From Verrucomicrobiota bacterium (lineage in GTDB: Bacteria; Verrucomicrobiota; Verrucomicrobiia; Limisphaerales; JADLHS01): a stretch of DNA of 64,000 bases. Location: assembly GCA_029573725.1 (NCBI GenBank), contig JAKQDQ010000122.1, positions 1-64,000 of the forward strand, in the 5' to 3' direction. The notes beneath the pieces are model-generated. The model did not search any database. It had not been told where the DNA came from and worked only from the letters and a program-made list of their open reading frames with translations. Shown in pieces: positions 36,115-44,263 of the stretch. The translations under genes were made by a program, and so were the position numbers. Within the stretch, counting starts at the first letter, position 1, and every line of letters starts with the position of its first letter.

Positions 36115-36969
36115 TCACCAGCGCGCGCCCCGGACGGCGAAGTGGGTTGTAAGGAGCAGCAGCAGCACATCGAACCCCAGCGCCGTCCAGAGCCGGCCGA
36201 TTCCGGCGCCGAGGGCGCACAGGATCAGGAGCAGCCCCCAAACGAGCAACGGCTGATAATTCGGCGGCAATTTGCGCGCGCGGGAACTGCGGTTGACCAG
36301 CAATGGCGTGACAAAGGCCAGTAGCAACAGCGTGATCAGCGCCCAGCCCAGCGCGTTTGACCACGGCATGTTGAACCACGTGACCGGAAACCGGGTCGGC
36401 AGCCAAAGCCAGTACTGACCCACGCGGGTGGCGAACGGGTCGAGTGCGGTCACCAGCAGTGTGACCAGCACCGTCGTAATTCCGATCACCCAAAACCCGT
36501 AGGGCCGGGTTTTGCGCCAGGGTCGCAGCATGAGCCGGGCGACCCCTCGCGCGTTCAGAAGGACAATGATCCAAAGCCAGGGCATGGCCCAGCTCAATTT
36601 CCCCGCGATTTTCGGCCCGCTGTGCTCGCTGAAAATGAGCGGACCGAACGGCAGGTTCGTGGCCGCGCCGATCCAATGGGCGGCGCCGCCGCCCAGGCCA
36701 ATGATGAGGGCGGCCCACAGCACTTTGAACCCGGGGATTTGCCGGGATTGCGTGAGCAACGTGCCCAGCGCGGTCGCGATGAGAAACACGGCGCAGCTCC
36801 CGCCGCCGGTGGGGACGAGCGTTCCGGCCGGGAGCATCTGCCAGACCAGCACGAGGAAACTCAACAGGCTCAGGCCGGTTGCCGCCCAGCCGGCGCCTTG
36901 ATGCAACCGCTGTTCGAGCGGCCGTTCCACCGGGATGGGCAAACGAGATGGCCGGAATTTTGGCAGCAT
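36115..36969 (-). CDS. CruF-like carotenoid biosynthesis membrane protein (DUF422)
   Basis: A 284-residue protein with about seven membrane helices. The family signature is the loop GAATNLPFGPLIFSEHSGPK followed by the helix start KLSWAMPWLWIIVLLNARG, comparable to the carotenoid 1',2'-hydratase CruF/CrtC-like DUF422 group. Another conserved stretch is VTALDPFATRVGQYWLW, with an Asp-Pro expected in this family. A water-adding step on a carotenoid end is the known role of CruF; the substrate here is not shown and no other carotenoid gene is nearby. ATG 36969 is used. It is divergent from the gene at 37162. Confidence 0.72.
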   Translation of the reverse strand: MLPKFRPSRLPIPVERPLEQRLHQGAGWAATGLSLLSFLVLVWQMLPAGTLVPTGGGSCAVFLIATALGTLLTQSRQIPGFKVLWAALIIGLGGGAAHWIGAATNLPFGPLIFSEHSGPKIAGKLSWAMPWLWIIVLLNARGVARLMLRPWRKTRPYGFWVIGITTVLVTLLVTALDPFATRVGQYWLWLPTRFPVTWFNMPWSNALGWALITLLLLAFVTPLLVNRSSRARKLPPNYQPLLVWGLLLILCALGAGIGRLWTALGFDVLLLLLTTHFAVRGARW

Positions 36970-37161
36970 TGACGGCGCGAGCGTAAACCAATCCCGGCTG
37001 AAGCGAAGCTCAAAAATGGGCACCCCCTCCAGGCAACAAGACTGGCGGGGCCGCCTTTGCCGGCCCGCACCCGCAATTTTCCCGGAATCCGGCGCAAAGC
37101 GGCCGCATCCACTTCCTTCGCGCTGCTGGCATTGAATGTGTTGCAGTCCGCAGCTGGCGCA

Positions 37162-37635
37162 ATGAAACAATCACTGAATTTGGATGACTTGATGACGGCG
37201 GTCCGGTTTTGTGCCGCGCAAATGGATTCGCACTATGGCGACACGGTGTTCGACGAATGGGTGGTCATTTCACTGCAGGGACCGGCCCCGCGCATCCTGC
37301 ACTATTTTGGGCCGCGGCATTATGAATTCCGGCAGAACTTCATGCGCGATCTGGGCACGCTCCGGGAGTCCTTGTTCAGTGGCCGGCATCGCCCCGGCGA
37401 TTTTGAATTTGAGCGGCACGGATACGGCACCTCGTTTGAGGCGTTCATGGCGCTGGGGAACGACGTGTACTTGATCTGCAACAACACCCGCATCTCCATG
37501 GAGGAGATCGCCCGCAATCCCCGCTGGTTGAGCGCTCAAATTCCGTTTGCGGATTTGAGCGAAAAAATCTGCGCCGCAACGGCAACCGCGCCGAATGGAA
37601 CGGATCAGTTCAGCAGGCCCTGCTGCACAAAATAG
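37162..37635 (+). CDS. Hypothetical 157-residue soluble protein
   Basis: Not recognised. The protein has no signal peptide or membrane segment. The N-terminal helix LNLDDLMTAVRFCAAQMD is followed by alternating strands and helices (FDEWVVISLQG, ILHYFGPRHYEFRQNF, FMALGNDVYLICNN). It ends WLSAQIPFADLSEKI plus a short tail. The overall size and alpha-beta pattern are compatible with a roadblock/profilin-like sensing fold, but that is speculation. Codon use resembles its neighbours, so it is probably a real gene. The ATG at 37162 starts the conserved-looking part. Its 3' end overlaps the exchanger-like gene on the other strand by about 30 bases. Confidence 0.6.
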   Translation: MKQSLNLDDLMTAVRFCAAQMDSHYGDTVFDEWVVISLQGPAPRILHYFGPRHYEFRQNFMRDLGTLRESLFSGRHRPGDFEFERHGYGTSFEAFMALGNDVYLICNNTRISMEEIARNPRWLSAQIPFADLSEKICAATATAPNGTDQFSRPCCTK

Positions 37636-38621
37636 CCATACGCCAGGATGAGGCCCCCGCCCACCCAACGCGGCAAGCGTCCGAGCGCGCCGATGAAGAA
37701 CAGTTGCGCCACGGTGACGCCGGTGAGCAGATACATGCTGGTCAGGAAAACCGGGGGCAGGTCGAGAGGCCGGAACAGGGCATAAATGCCGATGCAGAGC
37801 GGAATGCAGATGTGGCCATCGCCAATCTGGGAAGTAAACACCACTTCCGGCTTGCGCCGCCAGCCGTAATACAGCGCCAGGAACGCATTGGGCAGCACCG
37901 TCAGCCAGCCGCTCAACCAGCCCAGGTTGGCGCGGCTGAGAAACCCGGCGGGGCGGGTGTTCAACCAGTTCACCAGACCGTCAATGCTGACGTAGGAGGC
38001 GTAGGTGGCGAGGCCGAGCAGCACCAGCTCCCCGCTCACGGACCAAGTGAGGGCTTTCCGGCCGCCGCCAACCTGTCGTTTCAAAACTTCAAAAACATGA
38101 AAGGTCTGCCAAAACAGAAACAGACCCACGAGCACCAAACCCTCGTTGAACGTGAGCCGCCCGTCGCGCCCCAGCGCCCAGGTGGCGCCCGTGAAAAACA
38201 ACAGCGCCAGCAACGTCAACAGCACCGACAACCGATTCAGCCCCGCTGCCATCCGGACCGCCGTCGGTTTCCGTCTGGATCGGCCCGGGCGCGCGCGCGG
38301 GCCCGCGGCGGTGGGCGGTGGCCACAGCAAGACGGGCAACCCGATCAGCAGGGTCAGGTTGGTGAGGTTGTTGACCAGGGCGTTGGTCATCACTTCCGCG
38401 CCCGGCCCTTGATTTTTGGCGATGATAAAGGTGAACAGCAGATTTCCGGCGCCGGAGCAATACGGCATGATCAACGTGCCGAGTACCGTGCCCTCGAAAC
38501 CGTTCGCGCTGAGCGCCTCCAGCCGCCAGATCATCAGCAGGGAGGCCGCAATGAAGATTCCCAGAAACAGCCACGGAGTGTGCGTTCCCGTGGGTTCAAA
38601 TTGGTGCGGCCAAAAATTCAA
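37605..38621 (-). CDS. Sodium/calcium exchanger-family-like membrane protein with degenerate motifs
   Basis: A 338-residue protein with about ten membrane helices in two halves. Each half has a worn version of the CaCA alpha repeat. The first is EGTVLGTLIMPYCSGAGNL plus NALVNNLTNLTLLIGLPVL. The second is WLTVLPNAFLALYYGWRRKP plus TSQIGDGHICIPLCIGI. The usual TSLPE is replaced by MPYCSG and TVLPNA, and GSNIxN by VNNLTN and GDGHIC, so the acidic ion ligands are missing at the expected places. The start is doubtful: TTG 38621 (LNFWPHQFEP) is the best candidate; the frame upstream overlaps the DUF167 gene and is not conserved-looking. Confidence 0.68.
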   Translation of the reverse strand: MNFWPHQFEPTGTHTPWLFLGIFIAASLLMIWRLEALSANGFEGTVLGTLIMPYCSGAGNLLFTFIIAKNQGPGAEVMTNALVNNLTNLTLLIGLPVLLWPPPTAAGPRARPGRSRRKPTAVRMAAGLNRLSVLLTLLALLFFTGATWALGRDGRLTFNEGLVLVGLFLFWQTFHVFEVLKRQVGGGRKALTWSVSGELVLLGLATYASYVSIDGLVNWLNTRPAGFLSRANLGWLSGWLTVLPNAFLALYYGWRRKPEVVFTSQIGDGHICIPLCIGIYALFRPLDLPPVFLTSMYLLTGVTVAQLFFIGALGRLPRWVGGGLILAYGYFVQQGLLN

Positions 38622-38715
38622 GGCCTGCGGAGTAAAGCAAGCGGGCGGAACTGCGCCAAGTCTGATTCCACGAACGCCCGCGGGACCGGACGGGGCGGCT
38701 TTGCGGACATGAGGC

Positions 38716-39045
38716 TCACGCCGGGAGGCGTCGCACCAATTCGCCCGCCGCAAGGCCGTGAATTTTGACCATCTTGAGCCGCGAGGTGTGGCCGCGGCGC
38801 AGTTCCACTTTGCCCCGTGGCCAGGCCAGGGTGTCCGCCAGCAGTCGCAACAAGGCTTCGTTCGCAGCGGCGTCCACCGGTGGCGCAGTGACCCGGATGC
38901 GGAGTTCCGGACCGGGGCCGGGGAGGATTTCATTTCTGGAGGCGCGCGGTTGCAAACGGATGGTCAGCGTACAGCCATCGGGGTGCTCAACCAGAAACCC
39001 CGGAAGGGGGGCGGGCGGAAAATTGCGGATTTTCGGATGGCGCAT
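38716..39045 (-). CDS. DUF167 / YggU-family protein
   Basis: A 109-residue protein with the small YggU fold. The family core is TLTIRLQPRASRNEI, then LRIRVTAPPVDAAANEALL, where the PPVDGxAN motif appears as PPVDAAAN, and VELRRGHTSRLKMVKIHG. The biochemical role of this widely conserved family is not established. ATG 39045 is used. It is upstream of the exchanger-like gene on the same strand, 94 bases apart, and divergent from the DUF1080 lipoprotein with only 23 bases between the two starts. Confidence 0.88.
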   Translation of the reverse strand: MRHPKIRNFPPAPLPGFLVEHPDGCTLTIRLQPRASRNEILPGPGPELRIRVTAPPVDAAANEALLRLLADTLAWPRGKVELRRGHTSRLKMVKIHGLAAGELVRRLPA

Positions 39046-39068
39046 GGAGGGAGAATTCAATACGAGTG

Positions 39069-39851
39069 ATGATTGCAATGAACCGCTGCTATTTTATGAC
39101 CGGAGTCCTGGCGCTGACAATCTTGGGAGGTTGCGCGCGCCAGCGCTACGCCGCGGCGCCGGTATTGCCCGGCGAACCGCGTCCGCCGTTACCCGAAGTC
39201 ACCGCCCCGCCGGCCGAAGCCGCCCTGTTGAGCCTGGCGGCGGCCCAGCCGGTGCAGCCGTTCGGACCGGGCGCGTGGCGCGATCTTTTTGACGGCCAAT
39301 CCTTGCAAGGTTGGCGGCAGACCCCGTTTGATGAGGGGGGACGCGTTTATCTGACGAACGGTCTGCTGGTGCTCGAACGAGGGACACCGTTTGTGGGGGT
39401 GAACGCGACCAATCCAATTCCCTCCCTCAATTACGAAGTGGCCTTCGACGCCATGCGGGTTGCCGGCGAAGATTTTTTCTGTGGCCTCACGTTTCCGGTT
39501 CGGGACATGCATTGCAGTCTGATTGTCGGGGGCTGGGGCGGCGGCATCGTCGGTCTTTCCAATGTGGATGGGAACAATGCCTCCGAGAATGAAACGACCC
39601 ACTACATCAGCTTTGAAACCGGGCGCTGGTATCGCATCCGGTTGCGGGTGACGGAACAAAAGATCGAGGCCTGGATTGAGCAAAAGAAAGTGGTGGACCT
39701 GCCGATTGCCGGGCGCGGGTTTGAAGTGCGCTTCGGTGAAATCATGTTGTCCAAGCCGTTTGGCTTGTGTTCCTGGGACACCAGTGCGGCTTATCGGGCC
39801 ATTAAAATCCGGGAGGTGAACACCGCGGACGCGCCGATGCGGGCGCCATAG
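39069..39851 (+). CDS. Lipoprotein with 3-keto-disaccharide hydrolase (DUF1080) domain
   Basis: A 260-residue predicted lipoprotein. The signal ends with the lipobox LTILGGC, and Cys22 is the lipidation site. After a Pro/Ala-rich linker the DUF1080 concanavalin-like domain begins at WRDLFDGQSLQGWRQ, the hallmark opening of this family. Further strands include NYEVAFDAMRVAGEDFFCGL, the Gly-rich VGGWGGGIVGLSNVDG, and WYRIRLRVTEQKIEAWI. Members cleave 3-keto-glucosides or bind glycans. ATG 39069 is used; GTG 39066 or ATG 39078 are also possible. It is convergent with the HNH gene. Confidence 0.85.
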   Translation: MIAMNRCYFMTGVLALTILGGCARQRYAAAPVLPGEPRPPLPEVTAPPAEAALLSLAAAQPVQPFGPGAWRDLFDGQSLQGWRQTPFDEGGRVYLTNGLLVLERGTPFVGVNATNPIPSLNYEVAFDAMRVAGEDFFCGLTFPVRDMHCSLIVGGWGGGIVGLSNVDGNNASENETTHYISFETGRWYRIRLRVTEQKIEAWIEQKKVVDLPIAGRGFEVRFGEIMLSKPFGLCSWDTSAAYRAIKIREVNTADAPMRAP

Positions 39852-39912
39852 AGGCGTTGGCCGCGCAAGGCAAGGCGGCAGCACCCGTTCCGGCGGCCGC
39901 CCGCCGCTGGGG

Positions 39913-40545
39913 TCATTCCACATCTTCACCCAGTTCCACGTTCCAATAGGCCAGGTTGACAAAGTGCTTCCAGCTGTCGTGCTGGTGCAGGCTGAAGTTG
40001 ATCTGGACGAAGGGCCGCCATTTGGGGCGTTTCGGCTTCTTGATGAGCCGCATGCCCACTTCGTGCGGTGCGTGATTGGCCTTGCGCGTATTGCATTCGA
40101 TGCACGAACAGACAATGTTTTCCCAGCTGGTGGGGCCGCCGCGATCCCGGGGAATGACGTGATCCAGGTTGAGGTCTTTGCGGTCGAAAACTTTGCCGCA
40201 GTACTGGCAGGTGTTGCGATCCCGCTCGAAGATGTTATGCCGGGTGAACTTCACCTCCTTCTTGGGCATCCGGTCGTACGCCAGCAGCAGGATGACGCGC
40301 GGCAGGCGGATCCGGAACGAAACCGCCTGGATGGATTCGGGATGGGGTTCCTGCTCCGAGAAATCCTGCCAGGCGGAAAAGTTGTAGGTTTGGAACGAGC
40401 CGTCCGCGTGGTTGAGCACCACCTGGGCGTGACCCTGAAAGAGCAGCGCCAATGCGCGCCGGGCCGTGCAGATGTTGACCGCCTGCCACAACCGGTTCAA
40501 CACCAGAACATGTTGGTTCAGCATCAAACTCATAACTGAGGCCAT
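39913..40545 (-). CDS. HNH endonuclease
   Basis: A 210-residue protein. The N-terminal part (HVLVLNRLWQAVNICTARRA) is typical of a widespread stand-alone HNH family. The nuclease has a zinc-binding pair CQYCGKVF, the catalytic LNLDHVIPRDRGG, WENIVCSCIECNTRKANH with the second Cys pair, then the basic tail RLIKKPKRPKWRPF. The cellular role of this family is unknown; no restriction or phage genes are nearby. Start options are ATGs at 40545, 40533 and 40524. It is divergent from the TPR protein gene. Confidence 0.88.
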   Translation of the reverse strand: MASVMSLMLNQHVLVLNRLWQAVNICTARRALALLFQGHAQVVLNHADGSFQTYNFSAWQDFSEQEPHPESIQAVSFRIRLPRVILLLAYDRMPKKEVKFTRHNIFERDRNTCQYCGKVFDRKDLNLDHVIPRDRGGPTSWENIVCSCIECNTRKANHAPHEVGMRLIKKPKRPKWRPFVQINFSLHQHDSWKHFVNLAYWNVELGEDVE

Positions 40546-40638
40546 TGACGGCGGGGACGCTAGCATGACCGCCGCGCGCCTGTCAATTTCCGCACGCCAA
40601 CATTGCCAAAGCAACATCGGGTTCATTAACTTGTCGGC

Positions 40639-42420
40639 ATGAAGCGTGTTTGTGTTTGGTGGCTCTGCTGCCTGGGAATGCTGGGATGGGCGCGGGCACA
40701 ATCAGTCGAGGAGCAATACGTCCGGGTGTACAATCTCATCCAGGAAGCCGAGGCGTTGCGGACCTCGGGCGACGAACCAAACGCCCTGGCCAAATACCTG
40801 GCGGCACAGACAGCCTTGAGCCAGATTCAGAACGTTTATCCCGGCTGGAATCCCAAAGTGGTGAACTTTCGCATCAAGTACCTGGAAAACCGCATTGCAG
40901 CAATCGCCCGAACCACGCCGGGCGCCGGCGGCACGATGACGACCAACACGGCCAGCTTCCGGGCCGGCGGCGGCACCAATCGAACGGTTTCTCTGGAATC
41001 GGGACCAACCGGAGCCGGGATTCCGGACGGTGCCGCCTTGCGGCAGGAGATTGCCGCGCTGCAGGGGACCGTGCATCGGTTGCAGGCGGAGAAGACGATT
41101 CTGGAGGCCAAGTTAAAGGAAGCCTTCAGCACCCGGCCGGCGGCAATTGATCCTGGCGAACTCGCCAAGGCCCAGGCGCGCATCCAGGCCTTGCTCAAGG
41201 AAAATGAGCTGTTGAAAGCCGGCCTCGCGCAGGAGAAGCCTCATGGCGCGCCGGCGGCATCCGATTCCCTGGCGGCGCTGCGTGCCGAAAATGAACTGCT
41301 GAAAAATCAGCTGGCCGAGGTCAAGGCTGCCGCGGCCGGAGTCCCCGACTCCGGCAGGACGGAGTTGGCCCGACAATTGGCGGAAGCCCAGGCGCGGATT
41401 GCCGCGTTGAATTCGGATGCGGAAGTGATGCGACTCGAAAAGGCCGCGTTGGAAACGCGGCTGGTTGCCGCCCGGACCAGGCCGGCGCCGCCGGTGGCGA
41501 AGTCGGAGCTGGTGCCCCAGGGCAGCGCCGCGGAGCAGATCAAGGAACTGGAGCGGCAGCGCGACGAACTGTACAAGGCTCTGGAACGGCGCAACCAGGG
41601 CGGCAGGGAAACCGCCCGCACGCAACAATTGGTGGCCCAAGTAAACCAGTTAACCCGGGAGGTGGAGAATTTGAAAGCGCGGCTTGAAGTCTTTGAGGCC
41701 AAAGCCGTCCCTTACTCCGCCGCGGAACTGGCCTTGATGACGGCGCCGCGGTCGGAATCGTCGCTGACCCCGTGGCCCGCCACTGCGCCCAGCCGGCCCG
41801 GCCCCGCTTCCGGCGCGGGCCAGGAAGCGCCGGGCAGCACCATGGCACTGGCCGCCCGCGCGCAGCAATCGTTCGCTTCGAAACAATACGCACAGGCGGA
41901 GGCAGATTATCTGACGATCCTGCGTCAGGACGAAAACAATCCGAACACGCTGGCGAACCTGGCGGCGATCCAAATCGAAATGGGGCGCCTGCCCGAGGCG
42001 GAGGCGCATTTGCATCAGGCCCTGGCGCTCGCCGCGGATCATCCGCATGCGAACCAGCTGCTCGGATATTTGAAGTTCCGGGAGCAGGACTATGACGCGG
42101 CCATTACGGCGTTGAACCGGGCGGCAAAGCTGAATCCCCAGAATGCCGACATCCAAAATTACCTCGGTGTGACCCTCAGCCAGAAAGGTCTGCGCGGGCC
42201 GGCGGAGCAGGCCTTCCGGAGAGCCATCACGCTGAATCCCGCGCACGCCGGCGCCCAAAACAATCTGGCCGTGTTTTATGCCTCCGAAGAGCCGCCCAAC
42301 ATTCCGCTGGCGCGCTTTCACTACGAGCAAGCCGTGAAAGCGGGGCAGCCGCGCAATGCCGATTTGGAGAAGCTCTTTGAGCACAAGGTTGCGGCCAGCG
42401 GGGGCGGCGCCACACGCTGA
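40639..42420 (+). CDS. Secreted coiled-coil and TPR-repeat protein
   Basis: A 593-residue protein. The signal peptide is MKRVCVWWLCCLGMLGWARA. A helical region follows at about 22-90 (EEQYVRVYNLIQEAEALRTS). A long heptad-rich coiled coil covers about 130-360, with repeats of ELLKxxL type (KENELLKAGL, AENELLKNQL). Three to four TPR units fill about 395-570 (YAQAEADYLTILRQDENNPN, LPEAEAHLHQALALAADHPH, YDAAITALNRAAKLNPQNAD). It likely scaffolds a periplasmic or envelope complex. yjbQ follows after two bases, so the pair is probably one transcript. Confidence 0.85.
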   Translation: MKRVCVWWLCCLGMLGWARAQSVEEQYVRVYNLIQEAEALRTSGDEPNALAKYLAAQTALSQIQNVYPGWNPKVVNFRIKYLENRIAAIARTTPGAGGTMTTNTASFRAGGGTNRTVSLESGPTGAGIPDGAALRQEIAALQGTVHRLQAEKTILEAKLKEAFSTRPAAIDPGELAKAQARIQALLKENELLKAGLAQEKPHGAPAASDSLAALRAENELLKNQLAEVKAAAAGVPDSGRTELARQLAEAQARIAALNSDAEVMRLEKAALETRLVAARTRPAPPVAKSELVPQGSAAEQIKELERQRDELYKALERRNQGGRETARTQQLVAQVNQLTREVENLKARLEVFEAKAVPYSAAELALMTAPRSESSLTPWPATAPSRPGPASGAGQEAPGSTMALAARAQQSFASKQYAQAEADYLTILRQDENNPNTLANLAAIQIEMGRLPEAEAHLHQALALAADHPHANQLLGYLKFREQDYDAAITALNRAAKLNPQNADIQNYLGVTLSQKGLRGPAEQAFRRAITLNPAHAGAQNNLAVFYASEEPPNIPLARFHYEQAVKAGQPRNADLEKLFEHKVAASGGGATR

Positions 42421-42422
42421 TC

Positions 42423-42845
42423 ATGAGCCGGCAGGCGTTTCACGAGTTGCAGCTCACAACCAGCGGGCGTGGCGGATACGAGATCACCCGCGCGGTGGCC
42501 GATTGGATCGGCACCGGGGGATTTCAAAACGGGCTGGTGACGCTGCAATTGCGCCACACTTCCGCTTCGTTGCTGATCCAGGAAAATGCCGACCCGGACG
42601 TGCGGACGGATCTGGAGAATTTTTTCCAGCGGCTCGTGCCGGATGGGGATCGGCGGTTCAGGCATCATTGCGAGGGGCCGGACGACATGCCGGCGCACAT
42701 TCGCACGGCCTTGACGGCAGTAACTCTGGGGGTGCCGGTGCAGCAGGGCCGACTGACCCTGGGGACCTGGCAGGGAATCTACGTTTGGGAACACCGCTCC
42801 GCGCCGCACGTCCGGAAGGTCAGTCTGCATTTCATTGGCGAGTGA
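42423..42845 (+). CDS. yjbQ: YjbQ-family protein (UPF0047)
   Basis: A 140-residue member of the YjbQ/UPF0047 family, reported to have thiamine-phosphate synthase side activity in vitro. Signature blocks are LRHTSASLLIQENADPDVRT, then FRHHCEGPDDMPAHIRTAL, then LTLGTWQGIYVWEHR. The His residues of the metal-like site in these blocks are all present. The length equals the family norm. It starts two bases after the TPR gene stop. Confidence 0.92.
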   Translation: MSRQAFHELQLTTSGRGGYEITRAVADWIGTGGFQNGLVTLQLRHTSASLLIQENADPDVRTDLENFFQRLVPDGDRRFRHHCEGPDDMPAHIRTALTAVTLGVPVQQGRLTLGTWQGIYVWEHRSAPHVRKVSLHFIGE

Positions 42846-43005
42846 AGCAGCGGCCCTGCTGGGGGGTGCGGGTGCGGCCGGCAGCAAAGCTCCGTTTTTC
42901 CGGCTTGTCCTCGCAAACAGCGCCGCTACGATGCTGCCGCGGTCGCCGTCGGGGCGTGGACGGAAGCGGAACCGCAGCGGGCGAATTGCCGGATGAGAGC
43001 GAACA

Positions 43006-44259
43006 ATGGCTGATGCCGCAGGAGAACATGCGATGCCGCGCAAGCGCGGGACGCTGCTCATTGTGGACGATGAAGCCGGCCCGCGCACCGCTTTGCGGGT
43101 CGCCTTCAAGGACGAGTATACAGTTCATCTGGCGGAGGACGGCCCGGCGGCCATCGAGATTGTTCAACGGGAGAGGGTGGACGTGGCCATTCTGGATATT
43201 CGGATGCAGGGAATGTCCGGCGTGGATGTGCTCCAGCGGATCAAATTCATTGATCCCACCATTGAGGCCATCATGATGACGGCCTTTGAAACCACGGATA
43301 CCATCCGGCGCGCCCTCAAACTGCGGGCCTGCGATTACCTCAACAAACCCTTTGACCTGGCCGACATGCGCGCCGCCGTGACGAACGCCATGCAGCGGCG
43401 GACGCTGGACACGGTGATTCTGAATAACAACGAGAAACTGCAGCAATTGTATGAGGAATTGCAGCGCGAAAAAGTGGAGGGCCAGATCGCCCAGGCGCGG
43501 AACGAAATTTACGCCAGCATCATCCACGACATCAATAACCCGCTGACGGTGATTTCGGGTTCGTTGCAGCTCATCCACCAGCGCCTCGGGCCGGAGGCGG
43601 CGCTGGACGCCGCGAACCTGGCATTCGTCAAGGAACGGCTGGGCATTGTCACCCGCCAGGTGACCAATTGCGTCGAAATTGCCCGGCGCTATCTCAGTTT
43701 TCTGCGGCGGCGCCCGGATGCGTTTTCGCAAATTGGCGTCAACCAGCTGCTTGGCGATTTCGAACAGTTGCTGCAGGTGCACCCGAGCCTCCGGGGCAAC
43801 GAATTGGCGGTGCAGCCCTTGGGGCAGGACCTGGCCGTAAAAATGAACGGCACGGATTTGATCCAGTTGTTGCAGAACCTGACGGTGAATGCGCTGCAGG
43901 CGACGCCGCAGGCGCACCGGGTTCGTGTCTCGGGGACCGTCCTCGCGGCGCCGTTGGCGCTCGGACAATTCAAGGACGCGCCGGGCGAGCGGTTGCTGAA
44001 CGTGGAGAATTTTCAAAATATTCCGCCGCTGGTGCAGTTGACGGTGAGCGATGATGGACCGGGGATTCCGCTGGAGATTTTACCGCGGATTTTCGAGCCG
44101 CGCTTCAGCACCAAGGACGTGCGCCAGGGCACGGGTCTCGGCCTGAACATTGTGTTGCGTCTGGTCAAGGAGGGCAACGGCCTGCTGCACGTCAAAACCG
44201 TGCCCGGCACGGGCACCACGTTTACCGTTTATCTGCCGGCCCTGCCGGTGCTCGCGTGA
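43006..44259 (+). CDS. Cytoplasmic receiver-histidine kinase (REC-HisKA-HATPase)
   Basis: A 417-residue soluble kinase with the receiver placed first. REC spans about 15-130 with Asp64 (VAILDIRMQGMSG), Thr in MMTAFET and Lys in YLNKPFD. A linker coiled coil at about 140-165 leads to HisKA with His174 (EIYASIIHDINNPLTVISG). The HATPase has LLQNLTVNALQATP, SDDGPGIPLEILPRIFEPRF and GTGLGLNIVLRL. No membrane segment is present, so it is driven by phosphotransfer or a partner. It is followed four bases later by the REC-Hpt-REC gene. The start is ATG 43006; ATG 43033 is also possible. Confidence 0.92.
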   Translation: MADAAGEHAMPRKRGTLLIVDDEAGPRTALRVAFKDEYTVHLAEDGPAAIEIVQRERVDVAILDIRMQGMSGVDVLQRIKFIDPTIEAIMMTAFETTDTIRRALKLRACDYLNKPFDLADMRAAVTNAMQRRTLDTVILNNNEKLQQLYEELQREKVEGQIAQARNEIYASIIHDINNPLTVISGSLQLIHQRLGPEAALDAANLAFVKERLGIVTRQVTNCVEIARRYLSFLRRRPDAFSQIGVNQLLGDFEQLLQVHPSLRGNELAVQPLGQDLAVKMNGTDLIQLLQNLTVNALQATPQAHRVRVSGTVLAAPLALGQFKDAPGERLLNVENFQNIPPLVQLTVSDDGPGIPLEILPRIFEPRFSTKDVRQGTGLGLNIVLRLVKEGNGLLHVKTVPGTGTTFTVYLPALPVLA

Positions 44260-44263
44260 CTCC

